The translations under genes and the position numbers were made by a program. 64,000 nucleotides of DNA from NCBI RefSeq assembly GCF_000002235.5, contig NW_022145599.1, positions 6,784,781 through 6,848,780 on the forward strand. Reading direction: 5' to 3'. Source of the DNA: Strongylocentrotus purpuratus. Taxonomy: Eukaryota > Echinodermata > Echinoidea > Camarodonta > Strongylocentrotidae. The notes below the pieces were generated by a model. That model worked only from the letters and a program-made list of their open reading frames with translations, was not told the origin of the DNA and did no database searches. Positions 50,761 to 64,000 of the stretch are shown here, in pieces. Each line of letters begins with the position of its first letter. The stretch's first letter is position 1.

Positions 50761-52649
50761 AAGAGTGATTTGTGTTTTGTGTTGTATTTAAACAATACTT
50801 GCATATGTTATTAATGAAAATTGTGTAAAACTGTCGATTGTAAGGAGAGGAAAATGATAGAGATATGATATCCCTCTGGATAGAGAGAGGAATAGATAAA
50901 AAGTGAAAGAAAGTTTAGGGATATTGATCATTGATTGCGAGATATAGTGGAAGAGAAAGTATTGTGAAAAAGAAATTGCAGTTGGAAGTTAAAATGACAC
51001 ACTTCAGAAAATTCATTATTTTTTTTATTTTATTGGGGAGGTAATCAAACCAAGAATGAACCTTACGAACAAAAAACTTGAGATAAAAAGGTTTCATAAA
51101 AATGGAACCGATGGGGGAATCTTCCTTTCAAAAGAAATAATGATACATTATTAAGAAAGTTATGAATATAAAATGAAGTTTTGCATACATACTTAGTATG
51201 TAACCTTGCATGATACACGGGGCAGTGTTCTGCACCTTAGGCAACTGCATAAAAACACAGCTGTTTATAACAGTAGTCGTGATTCAACTCCACAAAATTA
51301 AATATATATATCTCTGTTTTAAATACAGATTAGTTTAAATTCATACCACTTTCACCATATGAAGATAAACAGTTTGACTTGTCAAAATATATTCTGAAGT
51401 TTACTTTATATATCTCTGAAGATGACCAACATAACTTATTAAAATTAATATATGTGTACCTTAAGAATGCATAAAATGTAATATTTTTCGCAAGTAATGG
51501 CAGCGTGACAGTGATGCTAGAACCAAAAAATAAGGTCTGGACATAAGTTTGTGAATACTTATCTACATGTATGACAAGAGTTATGGTACCTTCTAACAGG
51601 AATTCAGAGAGGTATTTGGCCTTGTTCACACACGACGCAATGAACGTGATGCAACAAAATAACCATGTGAACAGTGCAGTTGACATTTCTGTATCTGACA
51701 ATGCAGGGATAGGAGAGAATGCAGAGGATCTGTTGTATTAATCGGCTACTTCTCCTTCACACCCCTTGTAATTCACTTGCAGGTCAAAATGTATTTTTAT
51801 TTTGCCTTGGCAAATTTTGGAGGCAGTTTAATGCGTCACGTGTAAACCAAGCTCTTAACACCAATAGGCACTGATTATTTTGAGAGATTTATCTCGCCTT
51901 GTCATAGTTATACTCGACTCACACTTGAATGTTGTAATACACATGAAATCAAATTTATGGTATAAGAAACCATCACAACTTTAAAAATACTGCTCACCGA
52001 TATATCTTTAAAATTCCAAACATTGAAGAACAAAAAACAGAAGGAAAAAAAACAAACCCTCAATGAACATCAAAACATGTAATATTACAGGGCACTCTCG
52101 TGATATGGAGTCTTGTACATCATTTAGCTTGACAGGTTTTTTTCTTTATGCCTAAATGTAATGATAAAGGTTGTACTGAAAAGCCCATATATATATTGCA
52201 GACCATGGGAATTCCCTCGTTAAACAAAATACCCATGCTCGTTATACCGAGAGTACCCTGTAATTGCGATTGATATAAGTTACGACGGACCATTCTTTGC
52301 ATTTTCTTTTTCCAAGACAAAAGATTTTAAAGATATGGAATGACTTGGGGGGAAAAAGATTGAAAAAGCAGAAAGTTACCAGGGAATTAATGGGAAAAGA
52401 AAGAATGGTCCAACCCAAGTCTCTACCTACATATCAAAGCATGTGTTGTCACTTAATTGTAAGATGTGCTCACTCTGAAAACCATCAACAACAAAAATCA
52501 AATTACAACAATACAATCAAGACATGATTTGCATGCTTATGATGAAGTCCACATCAATAGTTTTCTGATGGAAGCACACATTTTAATATCATAATGACCA
52601 CTTTTCAGGGCAAATTAAAAGCTACAAATAAAAATAATTTTGTACACTA
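50761..52649. other. Intergenic gap between the convergent DRG2 and PDI genes
   Basis: AT-rich, with no supported gene or RNA. The longest frames here are short and without family features. The region may include longer alternative 3' UTRs of either gene. Confidence 0.4.
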
Positions 52650-53025
52650 ATCGTGCTTTGATTATAAGTGTTTATTGATATAATGATGTCTGGGAAAAAC
52701 AATACCTATCATTCTACGACCACAATCACCCAACCACATAAAGACACTACAATAGAAGACATCGCATTTTGATAATTCACCTGGTGTTTTTTTTTCTTTT
52801 TCTCCACATATATATATAAAAACAAAAGCAAAATCTTACAACAAAATCAAGGTTGTCATATGAAATGAAACTAGCATTGTGGAAGGTGTTCCTCCTTACT
52901 TCTGTTTTGTATTGCTAAATCTATGAAAGCTTTGATCAGTACTAAGACTTGGGATGGACGCAGACCTGTGCTAAAAGCCTATTAAACCTAATGAAAATGA
53001 AATCAATTGTTAGAGCTATGTTCCT
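52650..53025 (-). other. PDI 3' untranslated region
   Basis: On the minus strand, AATAAA lies at 52676-52671, about 350 bases after the KDEL stop codon. This would give a 3' UTR of about 370 bases. Later alternative signals are possible. Confidence 0.4.
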
Positions 53026-56000
53026 TTAAAGTTCATCCTTGGCTTGATCCTCGGCTCCCTCGTCAATCTCCTCATCCTCCTCCATGTCCTCATCATCGAC
53101 CTCGGCCTACAAGAAAATATAGAAGTAGCTAGAGTAAATAATCAATTTTTTTGGTCATGTGTGAAACTTTCGTGATCGTAATACTATTTTGCAATTGTTT
53201 TTAAGAATAATGAATCAGAATGGTTCTTATTAAGCGCTTTACTAGTTAGCTGATCAAAGTGCTGACGGTATCATTATTACCCCAGACGCTGGAGTCAATT
53301 ATGATTTTTCACTTTACAGGACACACTCTCCACTCCTCTGGGGAGAATTCCAGCTCTTTACAGGAGCGCACATTCGTAACCCATCATACTGATTTTAGCA
53401 TCCCACCGGTATGCATTTCACACATGGGTGAAGAGAGGCAATATAGATAAAATGCCTATCTAAGAATCTTAGAATCTTTCTTTCCGTCATTGCCAGACCT
53501 CAGGTTACCGGGCATGTTGATGTCACATTTTGAGAGAGTGGTTTTACACTTACGATTATTTCTCCGCCTGACTCGACAAACTGGATCATGGCCTCCAATG
53601 TTCTATCGCCACTATAATCGACCATCTGTTAAAAAGAACACAAAATAAGAAATGAGAAATGTTTCTACATTCTACATGAGCTCCAGAAGTGAGAACCAAT
53701 GTGTCATAATGTCACCCGAGAGAGAGAGAGACACACACACTAGAAACATGTGTTGATGATTTGAAGGGCCATCCTTTACTGGGGACATTTTTATATAATA
53801 TTCTTCCAAACTAGCATACCAAAATTAAGGGAGAAAAAACTCAGAAATTATATTACAAGTGATCTGTTCTAAAACTCAACGTTCTCTTTAAAAGCTGTCT
53901 GTTCTTGTTCAGCCAGAAGGGACTAGATCACCCAGCGAGGTCACTGACAGGTGGCTATCTCATCAACTCAGCTCTCAATTAACATATGAAAAAGAGGATC
54001 ATGGGGGACCAACAGGCACTGATTGGGGAAGTTTTCTATATAGAGGGAGCAAGTAGCTACAAGTAGTACAGTTGGGCTTTAAGATAGCAGAACTCACCTC
54101 ATTTTCTCCCTTCTTCCAGAACTTTAGTGTGGGGAAGCTGCGAACGACAGCATCTTCTACTTCATTTTTAGTTGAATCCACCTTGGCAATAACTACATCC
54201 TCTCTTTCCTTGAAATGTTCTCCAAGCTCCTCATAAATGGGAGCAAGCTGTTTACAATGTCCACACCATGGGGCATCTGGGAAAGCAATGAATATATCCA
54301 CAATGAATATTGAATACTTGAACACATATCCTATTAGTGGATAGATGAATGCATTCTTATCAAACTGAATGCAATCTCAATGAGTAAATCATAGAGTACA
54401 TCCCAATCAATAAATCCACAATGCATATTGAATACTTGAACATATATCCTATTGGTGAATACATGAATGCATTCTCATTAAATATCTGAATGCATTCTCA
54501 ATGAGTATCTGAGAAAATCCTTGAGTGCATCCTCGATGAATACCTGAAATCCTGAATACAATGATAACCATTCAGTGAAATCATGAATGTCTTATCAATG
54601 GATTCCTGAATCAATTATCAGTGAGTACTTGGATACATCCTCAAAGAAAACCCAGAGATATTAAACCTTTCAGGAAATACATGAATACATTCTCAATAAA
54701 TGAATAAGTACTATCAAAGAACTTTGTATTTCAAATTCTGATTTCAGTGAATCAACAACTGTCTGTTCTACATAATTCCAGACTACTGCAGACTTTCACG
54801 ATTACCAGATATTTTCTCCAGAATGATAGAAATTTCTTCAGATAAAATAACTATGCTTCTACAAACTGCAAAATTATGTACTAAATGTTTTTTCAAAGTG
54901 AAGGTCACCAGATGGATACTCACAAAATTCAACAAGGACGTCTTTAGTAGGATCAAGTGCGACTTCAGCAAAGTTTTCTCCTACAAGAATGGTGACTGGG
55001 TTGGCGTTCCAGTCTTCAGGGACAGACTCTGACATCAGATGAGGCTGTTTGGGAAGAAAGAAACAAGCAATGTCATAATGATGACTTTTGTATACTCACT
55101 ATACATAATGACACTAAATTAAAAATTCAAAGAAGAAGAGGTATGATAACATTCTGAGACATCCAATGAGGCGAAGAAACAAACAACTGAGTCAAATAAT
55201 GACTGAGTGGACCTGACAATTCTGCACATTTGTAGCATGTTTAGTAAAGTGACCGAGCATGGAAGCTCAATTTGCAGGTGAGATCGGGGGTGGGGGGGGG
55301 GGGGGGGGGGGGGACTGGAATCTTTAAAAAGAAAAGAAAAAGGGGATGGAACAGAAACAGGCAAGAAAATGAGGCAATCCCGTTGAACAAACTACTACCT
55401 GCTGCTAATACCAAGAACAACAAAGATTAAATTGTTCCTTATATAATGCTCATATCTGTCATGCTGGGACGCTCATGAGGCCTTGACAATATTACTTCGG
55501 TAAAAGCTCAAGCAAATCAGGTACCCATTTACATCTGGGTAGAGAGTAGCAAAGGCAGATGAATTACCTTGAGTTTGCCGTCTTTGAAGTCAATAACAAA
55601 CTGAGAGAGTGATTCTGTGGTGAGTTCAGGTACGGTGGGTTTGTATTTCTTCATGTCGCCGTCGAGGGTGATGAGACGGACAGTGGGGACCTCCTCGTCA
55701 CCAAGACCAAAGTATTCTAGGATCCTGGAGTTAGACTCTGCAGCAGCATCAATAAGAACAAAAAGAACCTGGAGAGGGAGAGAGAGATGGTGAAGGCTGC
55801 GTTAGAGGATGTTCCAAGAGAAATGGTAACAACTGTCTAACCTTAGCTGCCAAATTTCATTGAGGCATCTCACCATATTTATCAGTATTGGTATCTTTTG
55901 AGGGAATCAGTATTTTTGAAATAAAACATATGAACAGTCAGAATTCTTAAATTCCAGTAAGACATGCAAAACAAAGAGCTAATTTCATTATGGTGTGGTG

Positions 56001-59000
56001 TAAAAAACCGAACTCCTGCAAGTGAATAAATTCAAAATAATAACAAAAGCAATTGCAAAATCTTGAAAGGTACTTTTAGCATGGTCACAGAGAACAAAGC
56101 GTATCACAGCAGGATAATAGGTTGTAAAACATATGTTCCAGCGACGACTGCTTCTTGGTCAGTATCCTAAATTGACCAAATTCTTAACTTCAATCCTGGA
56201 CCGAGCACTACATCCAACCCTAATCATAGCATCAAGCCTAACATAAAACCCAACTGCAACCCTACCCTAACCCTATATATTTGTTTAATGAAATAGAGCC
56301 CGGAGCAGTTGTAGTTGGAGCAATTTTCGGAGCATCGGTTGATAGTGTTCTCAAAGACTGACCTCTCCTTTGAAGGTGGTAGCAGCAGCATAGAACTGAT
56401 CGTAGATGGTCTTGAAGTCATCGGAGTCCTTCTTGACGAAGAGTAGGTTGTGGATTTTGATCTCTCCTCCGAAGATCTTGCTGGCAGTCTGTCATGAATG
56501 AAATCAATGTGAACAATTATGTTTGGGGGTTGCAAGTAACAACTACTGAATTCTGTTACAATTCAATTTATTCATTTATTTCATAATTGCATTAACACTT
56601 TAGTTTAAACAGATAAACAGATAAATGCAACCAATACATACGAATGTAATTTATTTCCTAACAACAGAAGAAAGGTGAAAGGCAATGAGAAGGAAAGAGA
56701 GCGAGATGGGGGGGGGGGGTGGTTCAGGGAATGGTGAGGGAAAGGAAAAAGGGATGAGATTGAGACAGACCTGGCACAGGGGAGAGACTGAGACAAGAAT
56801 AGCTGCAACACAGTGACATGTACTAAAGATGAATATACTGAAGGTTGTTTTTTTTTGTTGCAGATGCTGTTGCCCAGGCCCTGTATTAGTTAACCCATAC
56901 AAGGACACTTGAATTTTACTTGTTTAAAAGAAAATGGCACTATGGTGTCTAGAACATAACGTTAGGAGCATTCTAAATCTGTGCATTACTTAAACAAGAT
57001 TCCCATTTGCTTCCCATAATTCATAGCTAAATTTGTACCTCTTCTCCGAACTCGGTGACAACTGACAGGCTGTTCTTCCTCACAAAGCTGGTCAAATCCT
57101 CTGAGGTCAGCTCACCTTCAAACACATTCTTGCCTTCATCAAACTGTCGGAGAGAATAAAAGAGTTTCAATAAACTTTGAGAAAAACTTATGACATCCTT
57201 TTTTCTGACATTATCACAGGTTTAATAAATTTCCAATGACGTTCATAGACTTTGGCATCGTTTGGCATCAACTATGAAAAAAGGATGTATTTACATGTAC
57301 TGGTAGACATTAAAAATAAAATACAGAATTTTGAAGTTCTTGTATTATACTGAGCTTAATAAGAGACCAAAGGATTATACAAAGACATCCTTTGTTAGCC
57401 ATAACTTGGAAATAAATATAACAAAGTCACATCGCTATATTCATCCATTATTAGAGAGTTAACAATATTGTTTGTTAGGGTCCGAGATGAATAATGCCAA
57501 TGATATCAAGGACAGAATACAAACAAAACAGATAACCTCAAAAAAATGTATCCAAGAGGAACAGATCTTTAGGATACATGAGTGATTCGACCAGATGTCT
57601 CACCTTCTTGAAAAGAATAATGCTGCCATCTTTAGCTTCGTAGTGTGAGATCACGGCATCATCAGAGACGATTGCAAATGGAATATCATCAATGTTAACA
57701 GCAACATCCAGGAATGTCTGTAATAACGATACAATCGTAAAACTTCAAATAACATCAGGAATAAACCTCTTTAACCCTAATACTTTAGAGGCAACATATC
57801 CTTCCAAATTTTGAGGGTGGCCTTTCGAGGGGGGGGGGGGGGGGGGAATGCACTACAAAACCATGCATAAGGTCTGAGAGTGAATACAAATTTGATTTCC
57901 TCTTCAAACCAAAAGGACATATGCATGTTAAGTTTGCGGCCATGAAAGATATTTTATTCATTATGATTGCTACGTAATAATGAGAAGGAATGAGAAGTTA
58001 ATTTCAAGAACACACCTTTGTAACCAAATGAAATGTGCAATTCAAAATCATTAGTTTGAAGGATATTGGAAATTAAGAATTTCTGAAAAATCACTTAATC
58101 ATTATCATAAAATCTATGTAAATCTCAGACTGGTGGATTGGTCACGAGAGCGTGGACTGCCGCGTGTGACATTGTGTTCCTGGCAGTGCCTTAAAAGGAC
58201 GTCACATTACCTTAAAAGGACGTCACACGTGGCGGTCCACGTTCTTGTCATGTAAATCAAAAAGTCCCTAATATGTGGGGTCAACTACAAATATATTGCA
58301 ATTTCATAAATTGTAATTCTCTGCTAAGTAATATTTTGCCTAGGGCTGATCTCAAGATATCCAATTTGTACATGCTATCCAAACATCCTGCTCAGTATGA
58401 CAATGCTACAGTATATAAGGAAACAACAACAGTTGAATGCAAACTATTCCTGTTCCTGATTATAGGCAAGAAGATAACATGAGAAAACACATCAAAGGAT
58501 TTAACAAAGGGGTTTGATCATTATACAGTTACAAATACTTATAGATAGATGATCCTTCACAACATGCATAACTCGCAAAAAGAATTAAAAAATGAAATTT
58601 ACCCACATTATTTGATAAAATGTCATGTTATTTAATATACATGTAATATATTTTATCTTCTGCTTATCTTATGTCATTGTTATTTTGTATAATGTGAAAA
58701 ACAGCTTTGGCTGATATTGTCATCCTGTAAAGATATTTTAAATAAATAAATTAATAAATTAATTAAAGAGCTTCTCACCTGGGGGACATCCTTGAAGAAT
58801 CCAATGACGGCAACTTCCTTGTCAGCGAGGAAAGCCTCGGCGTCTTCAACGGATGCAATGGTGGCAGCAGGTGGTCCGGTCTTCTTGTTCAGCCAAGCAA
58901 CAATTTCTGGCCCTGTCCTTCCTCCTACACATCATAAAAGAGGTTATATAGAAAGAGAGAGACCTTGAAGCACATTTTGAAGGAATTTTACCCTGTAAGA

Positions 59001-60313
59001 TCGACTTAAAAACCAATTATCCCATTAAAATTGACAACAAATCTTCCATTCCCATTAGCTTTAACATGGCCCATCTGGTTCCAGAAGGTAATGCATTAAC
59101 CCATAGGAGTTTACTGTCACGTTTTAGTAATGTTTTTTTTTAAATATCTTTTGATCTAGAATTCTCGGAATTATACATTGAACATGAGTAGAAAGAGCAA
59201 AAGTCATATAGAAATTTTGAATTTTTAGTACATTTCTATTTTCTAATGCAATATATTGTGTCGTTCATGAATGAGAACATTTTCATTGATGGTATCATTA
59301 CATTCTGAATTGCGAGCACGGTGTAGAATTTATTATAGTTTTTTTGTGTACAAATTGGCGACAGGAATTTTTGGAAGTTAATAATTTTCATTCACATTGG
59401 TTCATTTCATATACCGGTACTTTTTCATTTTCTCAATGATGTACATGTAGGAGTGGAAAAAAAGATTGTTGCAAATTTGAGGAGGAAAAATAGATTTATT
59501 TAGACCTTCAAAATACTGTGAACTGCTATGGGTTTAAGATACATGAAAACAAAAATTGTATTGAAGGCAGGGTGCCATGCAAACTATTTTCTGTAGGTGG
59601 TCCAGATTGAAATGTTTACAGTCTGCATGTGTACATGTACATGCAAGCATGAACATTTTAATTTTGAAATGGGGGGGGGGGGGGGGGGGGGAGGGTAAAA
59701 CATCATTAAAACCTGTTGACTACTGAAGCGTCCTATTTCTATAACAGAGGAATCATCCAGTTCCTGTGGGCAATGGGTTAAAGAGCTTCCGTGATTTACT
59801 TGGGACGGAAAAGGTGTCACATAAGGGCATTTTATCACTATCATCAATTAATGATTAAAGATTTTCTCACACGAAGGTAAGACCACATCGTTAGGATATG
59901 GAGTTGGTAAATGCATAAAATTATCATCTTAATGAGGCATAATGTAAGCCAACAATCGTTAAGGGATGTCAAAAAAGAGCTTTTAATTAACAAACATCAC
60001 TAAATGGCATTTATTTTGTGATCCGGATGCATCTTGTCATGCCACTACATTTCACTAAGCTACGGTAGTATCATTCACACAAGAATAAAATAAAAGGAAA
60101 GAATTTGTAAGTTACCTGCATATTCACTATCTTTTCCGGACCTGAAGAACTTGAGAGTGGGATATCCCCTGACTCCATATTTTCCGGCGAGTTGGGTCTC
60201 GACCGTTGCGTCCACCTTGGCTAGTTTTATGCTGGATCCGCTGTCTTTGAGAGTTTTGGCAGCTATTGAATACTGAGGAGCTAGAGACTTGCAATGTCCA
60301 CACCATGGAGCAT
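53026..60313 (-). CDS. P4HB: Protein disulfide isomerase A1/P4HB type, N-terminal exon(s) outside the window
   Basis: Ten exons, 5' to 3' on the minus strand: 60313-60116, 58924-58779, 57717-57604, 57143-57039, 56488-56363, 55768-55568, 55044-54924, 54276-54098, 53625-53554, 53106-53026. They encode about 447 residues. Domain a has [13 protein letters not shown] and the cis-proline segment [12 protein letters not shown]. Then come b and b' (substrate binding). Domain a' has [12 protein letters not shown] and RSFPTLKFW. An acidic tail ([12 protein letters not shown]) precedes the ER-retrieval signal KDEL. The enzyme oxidises, reduces and isomerises disulfides in the ER lumen and in animals is the beta subunit of prolyl 4-hydroxylase (family knowledge). 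Human P4HB has about 48 residues before the first such motif. That part, with the signal peptide, needs an upstream exon ending in T, and I found none between 60314 and 64000. The symbol is by best family match; a paralogue such as PDIA2 is less likely. Confidence 0.93.
53892..54078 (-). mobile_element. TTAA-flanked element, family copy 3 (PDI intron)
   Basis: Reverse-oriented, more diverged copy with TTAA at 53888-53891 and 54079-54082. It ends 16 bp from the PDI exon at 54098, so it occupies the 5' end of that intron just after the donor. Confidence 0.7.
54290..54640. repeat. Tandem repeat in a PDI intron, 118-bp offset with shorter sub-repeats
   Basis: A segment with GAATACTTGAACA and TGAATGCATTCT at about 54293 recurs at about 54411. 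Shorter degenerate units (TGAATGCATTCTCAATGAGT) continue towards 54640. Confidence 0.65.
58141..58253. repeat. 113-bp foldback in a PDI intron
   Basis: Imperfect inverted arms of about 25 bp around GCGTGGACTGCCGCGTGTGAC and GTCACACGTGGCGGTCCACG, with a duplicated CCTTAAAAGGACGTCACA in the loop. Probably a small DNA-transposon derivative. Confidence 0.6.
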
Positions 60314-63300
60314 CTGCAAGAAGAAAAAGAAGGAAGGAGAAATATGAATTTAATTTTCCAACTTCATCACTTACAGCACAGTATACAAGGTAAGATTCTA
60401 GTAGAGTCATGTTTCCTTATCATCCTTACCAATCTAGTTATCATTGAAATGTTTAATAGAGACTATCTTCAAACTGCCATCTCTCACTTACATCCACAAA
60501 CCATACTTCTCTTTCATATTAAAAACAAACAAACTAAGCTCTTGAAAACAGACAAGCCATGCACTTGACACTGTACTGAATCACTAAAAAAGGGTAGTAG
60601 GGCCTATGTACTTTGATCTCAAATATGATAAGCACTCCTCAATCATTGTAATATTTTCATTTACAAGGTTATAGGACATACATCGTAGATAGTTAGATAC
60701 ATATTTCATACATTAATGTGAATGATGGCACACGGACTGATATACATGTACATGGAGTATTTTAGTCCCTGTGCCATCAGTCACTGTGAAAAAGCTTGAG
60801 ATTAATGATACACCCAATGTATTTACTTTACGGCAGGAAAGGTGAACGCGAAATTAAAACATTTATTATTTGTACTGTATTCTGAGAGTATATTACATCC
60901 CTCTCTTCACACATGTTAGATTTGGTCTCATACCAAAGAATATTGTACAGGAAGAGCTTTATTAAAAGTCAAAATATGACATTTAGACCAATATAAAATG
61001 TGACACTGAGACAATATTTATAAAGATCACTTTTCACCTTTCATTTGCTTTACTTTACAAGGGCTTGTCTCTGAATTGGGATGGGATCGACTGCACACAT
61101 ACATGTACATGTATCTCCTAGCCCGCGCGCCATGCTCTATTTAACATACCACCAGCTAGTCAATATTTGTCTCCTTCACTTCGTAACCAAAGTCGGTAGA
61201 AGCAACTACATATTCCACATCTCTGTTCCTATGGCAAAAATGATTCATAAAAACTCTCTTCTATTCTTGGACAACTCGCATTTGAAATCAGCTTTCAGCC
61301 ACTGAAGCTACTACCCAGACAGTTTCTGCTTATCAGGGGGCCAACCTTTCTGTCAGCATAGGGTTGGAAACTCCTAGATTCCAGAATGCTGTAAATTTTA
61401 CAAGCATGATTTCGACTCTCACATTACTGTTTTATTGTTAAAAAAAATAAAAAATTACACCGTTTTGTTCATGCCTGCACCATCATCTGCTGTCACAACA
61501 CATCCCATCCCAGAGAACAGACAGGACCTCGCAAGTCGCAAGCCATTTGTGTTCAATCGAAAATGTATCCTTCCATCCTAGCACATACATGTACCATAGT
61601 CAATCATGAATCCACATCATCTTAAATTTTACCTTTCATTTCACGAAAAGGGAAGTACCAGCATGAATGCCATCCTGGCTGCATAGGACGTGTCATTCAT
61701 TCACCGGAGACAAGCTGCGCATTAGATTTCGTTTTTTATAAGATTTTCTTACACCACCAAAAAATGGCCTGATTTCCATGGCCATTGTTAAAGTGTGTAA
61801 TGTAATATCTGTGATGCATGTACACGTGTACTAATATCCTATCAATCTGTGACACATCTGTAGATCAGGCAGGGTTATAGATTGGTTTTGCTGGCATTGT
61901 AATTAATCAAATGAATGCTGGTACATTGTGTTCATTCATCCTTGCTTAGATTACTTGATTGATTCTGCATCGCCGTTGGTTGTGTTCTTAATCCATCTGT
62001 TCAATTTCCCCTTTATAATCCTCGATTTCCTTCTTCTGGTCTCTTCAATCATATTTATTTGCTTTGTACCCTTGCACAGCTGTACCTGTAAGAATTGCTA
62101 CAGTTGGGTTGTATGTATTAGAGGCCACTGTTGGATGGCAGATCACACATGAGGGGGGAGGGAGGGGGGGGGGGGTAATTATAGAAATATTTCATTAATG
62201 GTGGTTGGTGGTGGTGGTTGTTATTTTACCTGACAACTAAGAAAGCATAATGCTTGTTTGTAAAGCAACCATCACTTTGCAAATCCCAAATTTGTAAGTC
62301 GCAAAGTAGAGTTGAAGAGTCTGCACCTGTATTAGGTAATCTAGCAAATTTACCGGTAAGTAAATTGATCTCTGCTTACATTGACTCTGATGTCCTCATA
62401 CACTTATGCAGAAGTAAAATTTTTACATAGTCCCACATAGGTTTGGGTTTATACCTAGGTGGGCCTATCTATACTAAGTGTTCCTAACTGCACCATTTGC
62501 TAGGCATAATAACTATGGTGTACCAAGTCTGAAAAGTTACACTTAAAACCTGGCTGCTAAACTCAACATGCAAGAAGTACATGTACTTAATTGGGTCCCA
62601 GCCTAACCAGAAATTGCCCTTTTTGTCAATTCCATGACAATCCTATGATAACCCCAATTTTACTCTAAACAAATCCAGAGTTTTGGATGACCATTTCCTC
62701 AAATATCATCCCCAAACTTCCCTCATGGAACATTTATCCTCTGTGAAGTTTAGCCTAAAAATTACTCTTTTCCCCAGAACACCCCCACCCCTCCCCCCCC
62801 CCTCCCTCCCAACCAGTAACTTACTGGGACAACTACCCCCTTGGGTATCCTTAACAAATAATAATAATATACTGTACTTATATAGCGCATATCACAATGT
62901 GCTGTAAGAAAGAGTAAGAAGGAAAAATGGATAGAGTATTGAGCAAATAAAACAATTGGGGGAGGGGGGTAGATTGGAAGGAAGGTTAAAGGGGGCACAT
63001 ACAGTATGTCCTTGAACTTGTATACTTTTTGATTGGCAGTGGAAATACAGCGCTTGGTTTTCAATTGCCATATTGGATACACTGATATGGATTACACAAG
63101 TGGGTGTTTAAACAAAGCAATCAATTCATTCACTCATTATACGACACATGTCCTATGTATATGGTTATTTGGATCCACATGGTATTCGATGGCACTTTTC
63201 ACAGGAACCTTTGTTTGAGGAACTAGTTGGGAACCTGTCCATATGTTGTCCTCATTGTTTGGTTTTTATTTAATCATTATTATACTGATTGACAGAGTTG

Positions 63301-64000
63301 GACTACTGATTTACTACTGATTTACCCACTAATTTATTAAAAAGATCTGGGGCAGTATTGAATCAGGAGCATAAGTAATGAAATGATATCCCTAAAATGT
63401 TTAAAACAATTTTTGTTTTCTCCTTTTCTTTTGGTTTTGTTTTCTTTTGTGATCTTGTCTATGCTATTTCTAAATTGTATAGGCCTAGTATTGTGAAATA
63501 TGATCTGAAATATATTTAAATGTCATATTGAATATTGTGAACTTTTCTAGTTCAGCCTCATGAAAGGGCCTTTTTCTTTATCATAGCTGCTGCCTACTCC
63601 AGCACAATAATTATCTGTATCCTATATTGATGTTATTTCCATTTGATGCATTGTGTCAGTTCTAACTTTCCTGTTATTTTTATGCTGCGAAGTGAAATAA
63701 AGTGAATGAATGAATGAACTAAAATTGAGTCTACACTTCATTCAGCATCTCTTTGCTTGGCTCTAGAAGAGAACTTCCTGAGTGAAAAGAATTCTTTTTT
63801 CTCCGGGCATAGTAGTCTGGGCATATTATCGGTTATGCTGTAGTACACCAATTAAAGTTGAAATAGAGCCATTGTGTGACATCACATGGCCAATCCCATA
63901 GTTCCATTTTCTTGTTTTGTCTGCCCTAAAGCTACATATTTACAAACAATGCTCAATGAACATGTAGCATTTCACATATTTTGCTTGTATTATATAGCTG
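60314..64000. other. Presumed first intron and upstream region of PDI
   Basis: I looked on the minus strand for an exon encoding the start of thioredoxin domain a and ending in T before GT, and found none. Seen: a G run near 62160-62175, a C run near 62790, a SINE-like 3' piece (ACTTATATAGCGCATATCAC near 62875) and (GAAT)n near 63701. No gene was recognised. Confidence 0.4.

Overview
The window is animal nuclear DNA: every long gene is split by GT-AG introns, the intergenic and intronic DNA is AT-rich, and transposon remnants and simple repeats fill most of the rest. Gene content (a nidogen-domain plus EAR-repeat secreted protein, DRG2, a KDEL-tailed protein disulfide isomerase) and repeat style suggest a marine deuterostome invertebrate, most likely an echinoderm such as a sea urchin. 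The species is inference.

Three genes are supported. (1) Plus strand, about 7.1-34.2 kb: a large extracellular protein of at least about 1,259 residues in 21 recognised exons. It has an N-terminal NIDO domain, about 14 copies of a roughly 43-residue repeat I cannot assign to a named family, and a C-terminal block of seven EAR repeats predicted to form a beta-propeller. Its signal-peptide exon was not found. A 27-base exon before the NIDO domain is present twice, inside a recent 1.33-kb tandem duplication. (2) Plus strand, 38.9-49.4 kb: complete DRG2 GTPase, 13 exons, 364 residues. (3) Minus strand, 60.3-53.0 kb: protein disulfide isomerase (PDIA1/P4HB type), 10 exons from the first CGHC motif to KDEL. 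Its first exon or exons lie beyond the window. DRG2 and PDI converge.

Repeats dominate 1-6.7 kb, 7.5-15.3 kb and 18.3-21.9 kb. Most of this belongs to rolling-circle elements of the Helentron (Helitron2) type. They have a 5' hairpin, a short inverted match to that hairpin just inside the 3' end, a 3' hairpin, a terminal CTAG, and insertion before a run of T. One lineage forms a head-to-tail array of about 1.2-kb units at 1-4 kb. Another carries a tRNA-like segment. A third has 158-bp internal tandem repeats and sits inside a copy of the second. A 2.1-kb hAT-like element with an exact 8-bp target duplication splits one array unit. Small foldback elements flanked by TTAA or TA lie in introns of all three genes.

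The three genes have no evident shared pathway. DRG2 is a cytosolic translation-associated GTPase, PDI acts in the ER lumen, and the NIDO/EAR protein should pass through the ER to the extracellular matrix or cell surface. No retroviral, LTR or capsid-bearing element, CRISPR array or bacterial-type operon was recognised.
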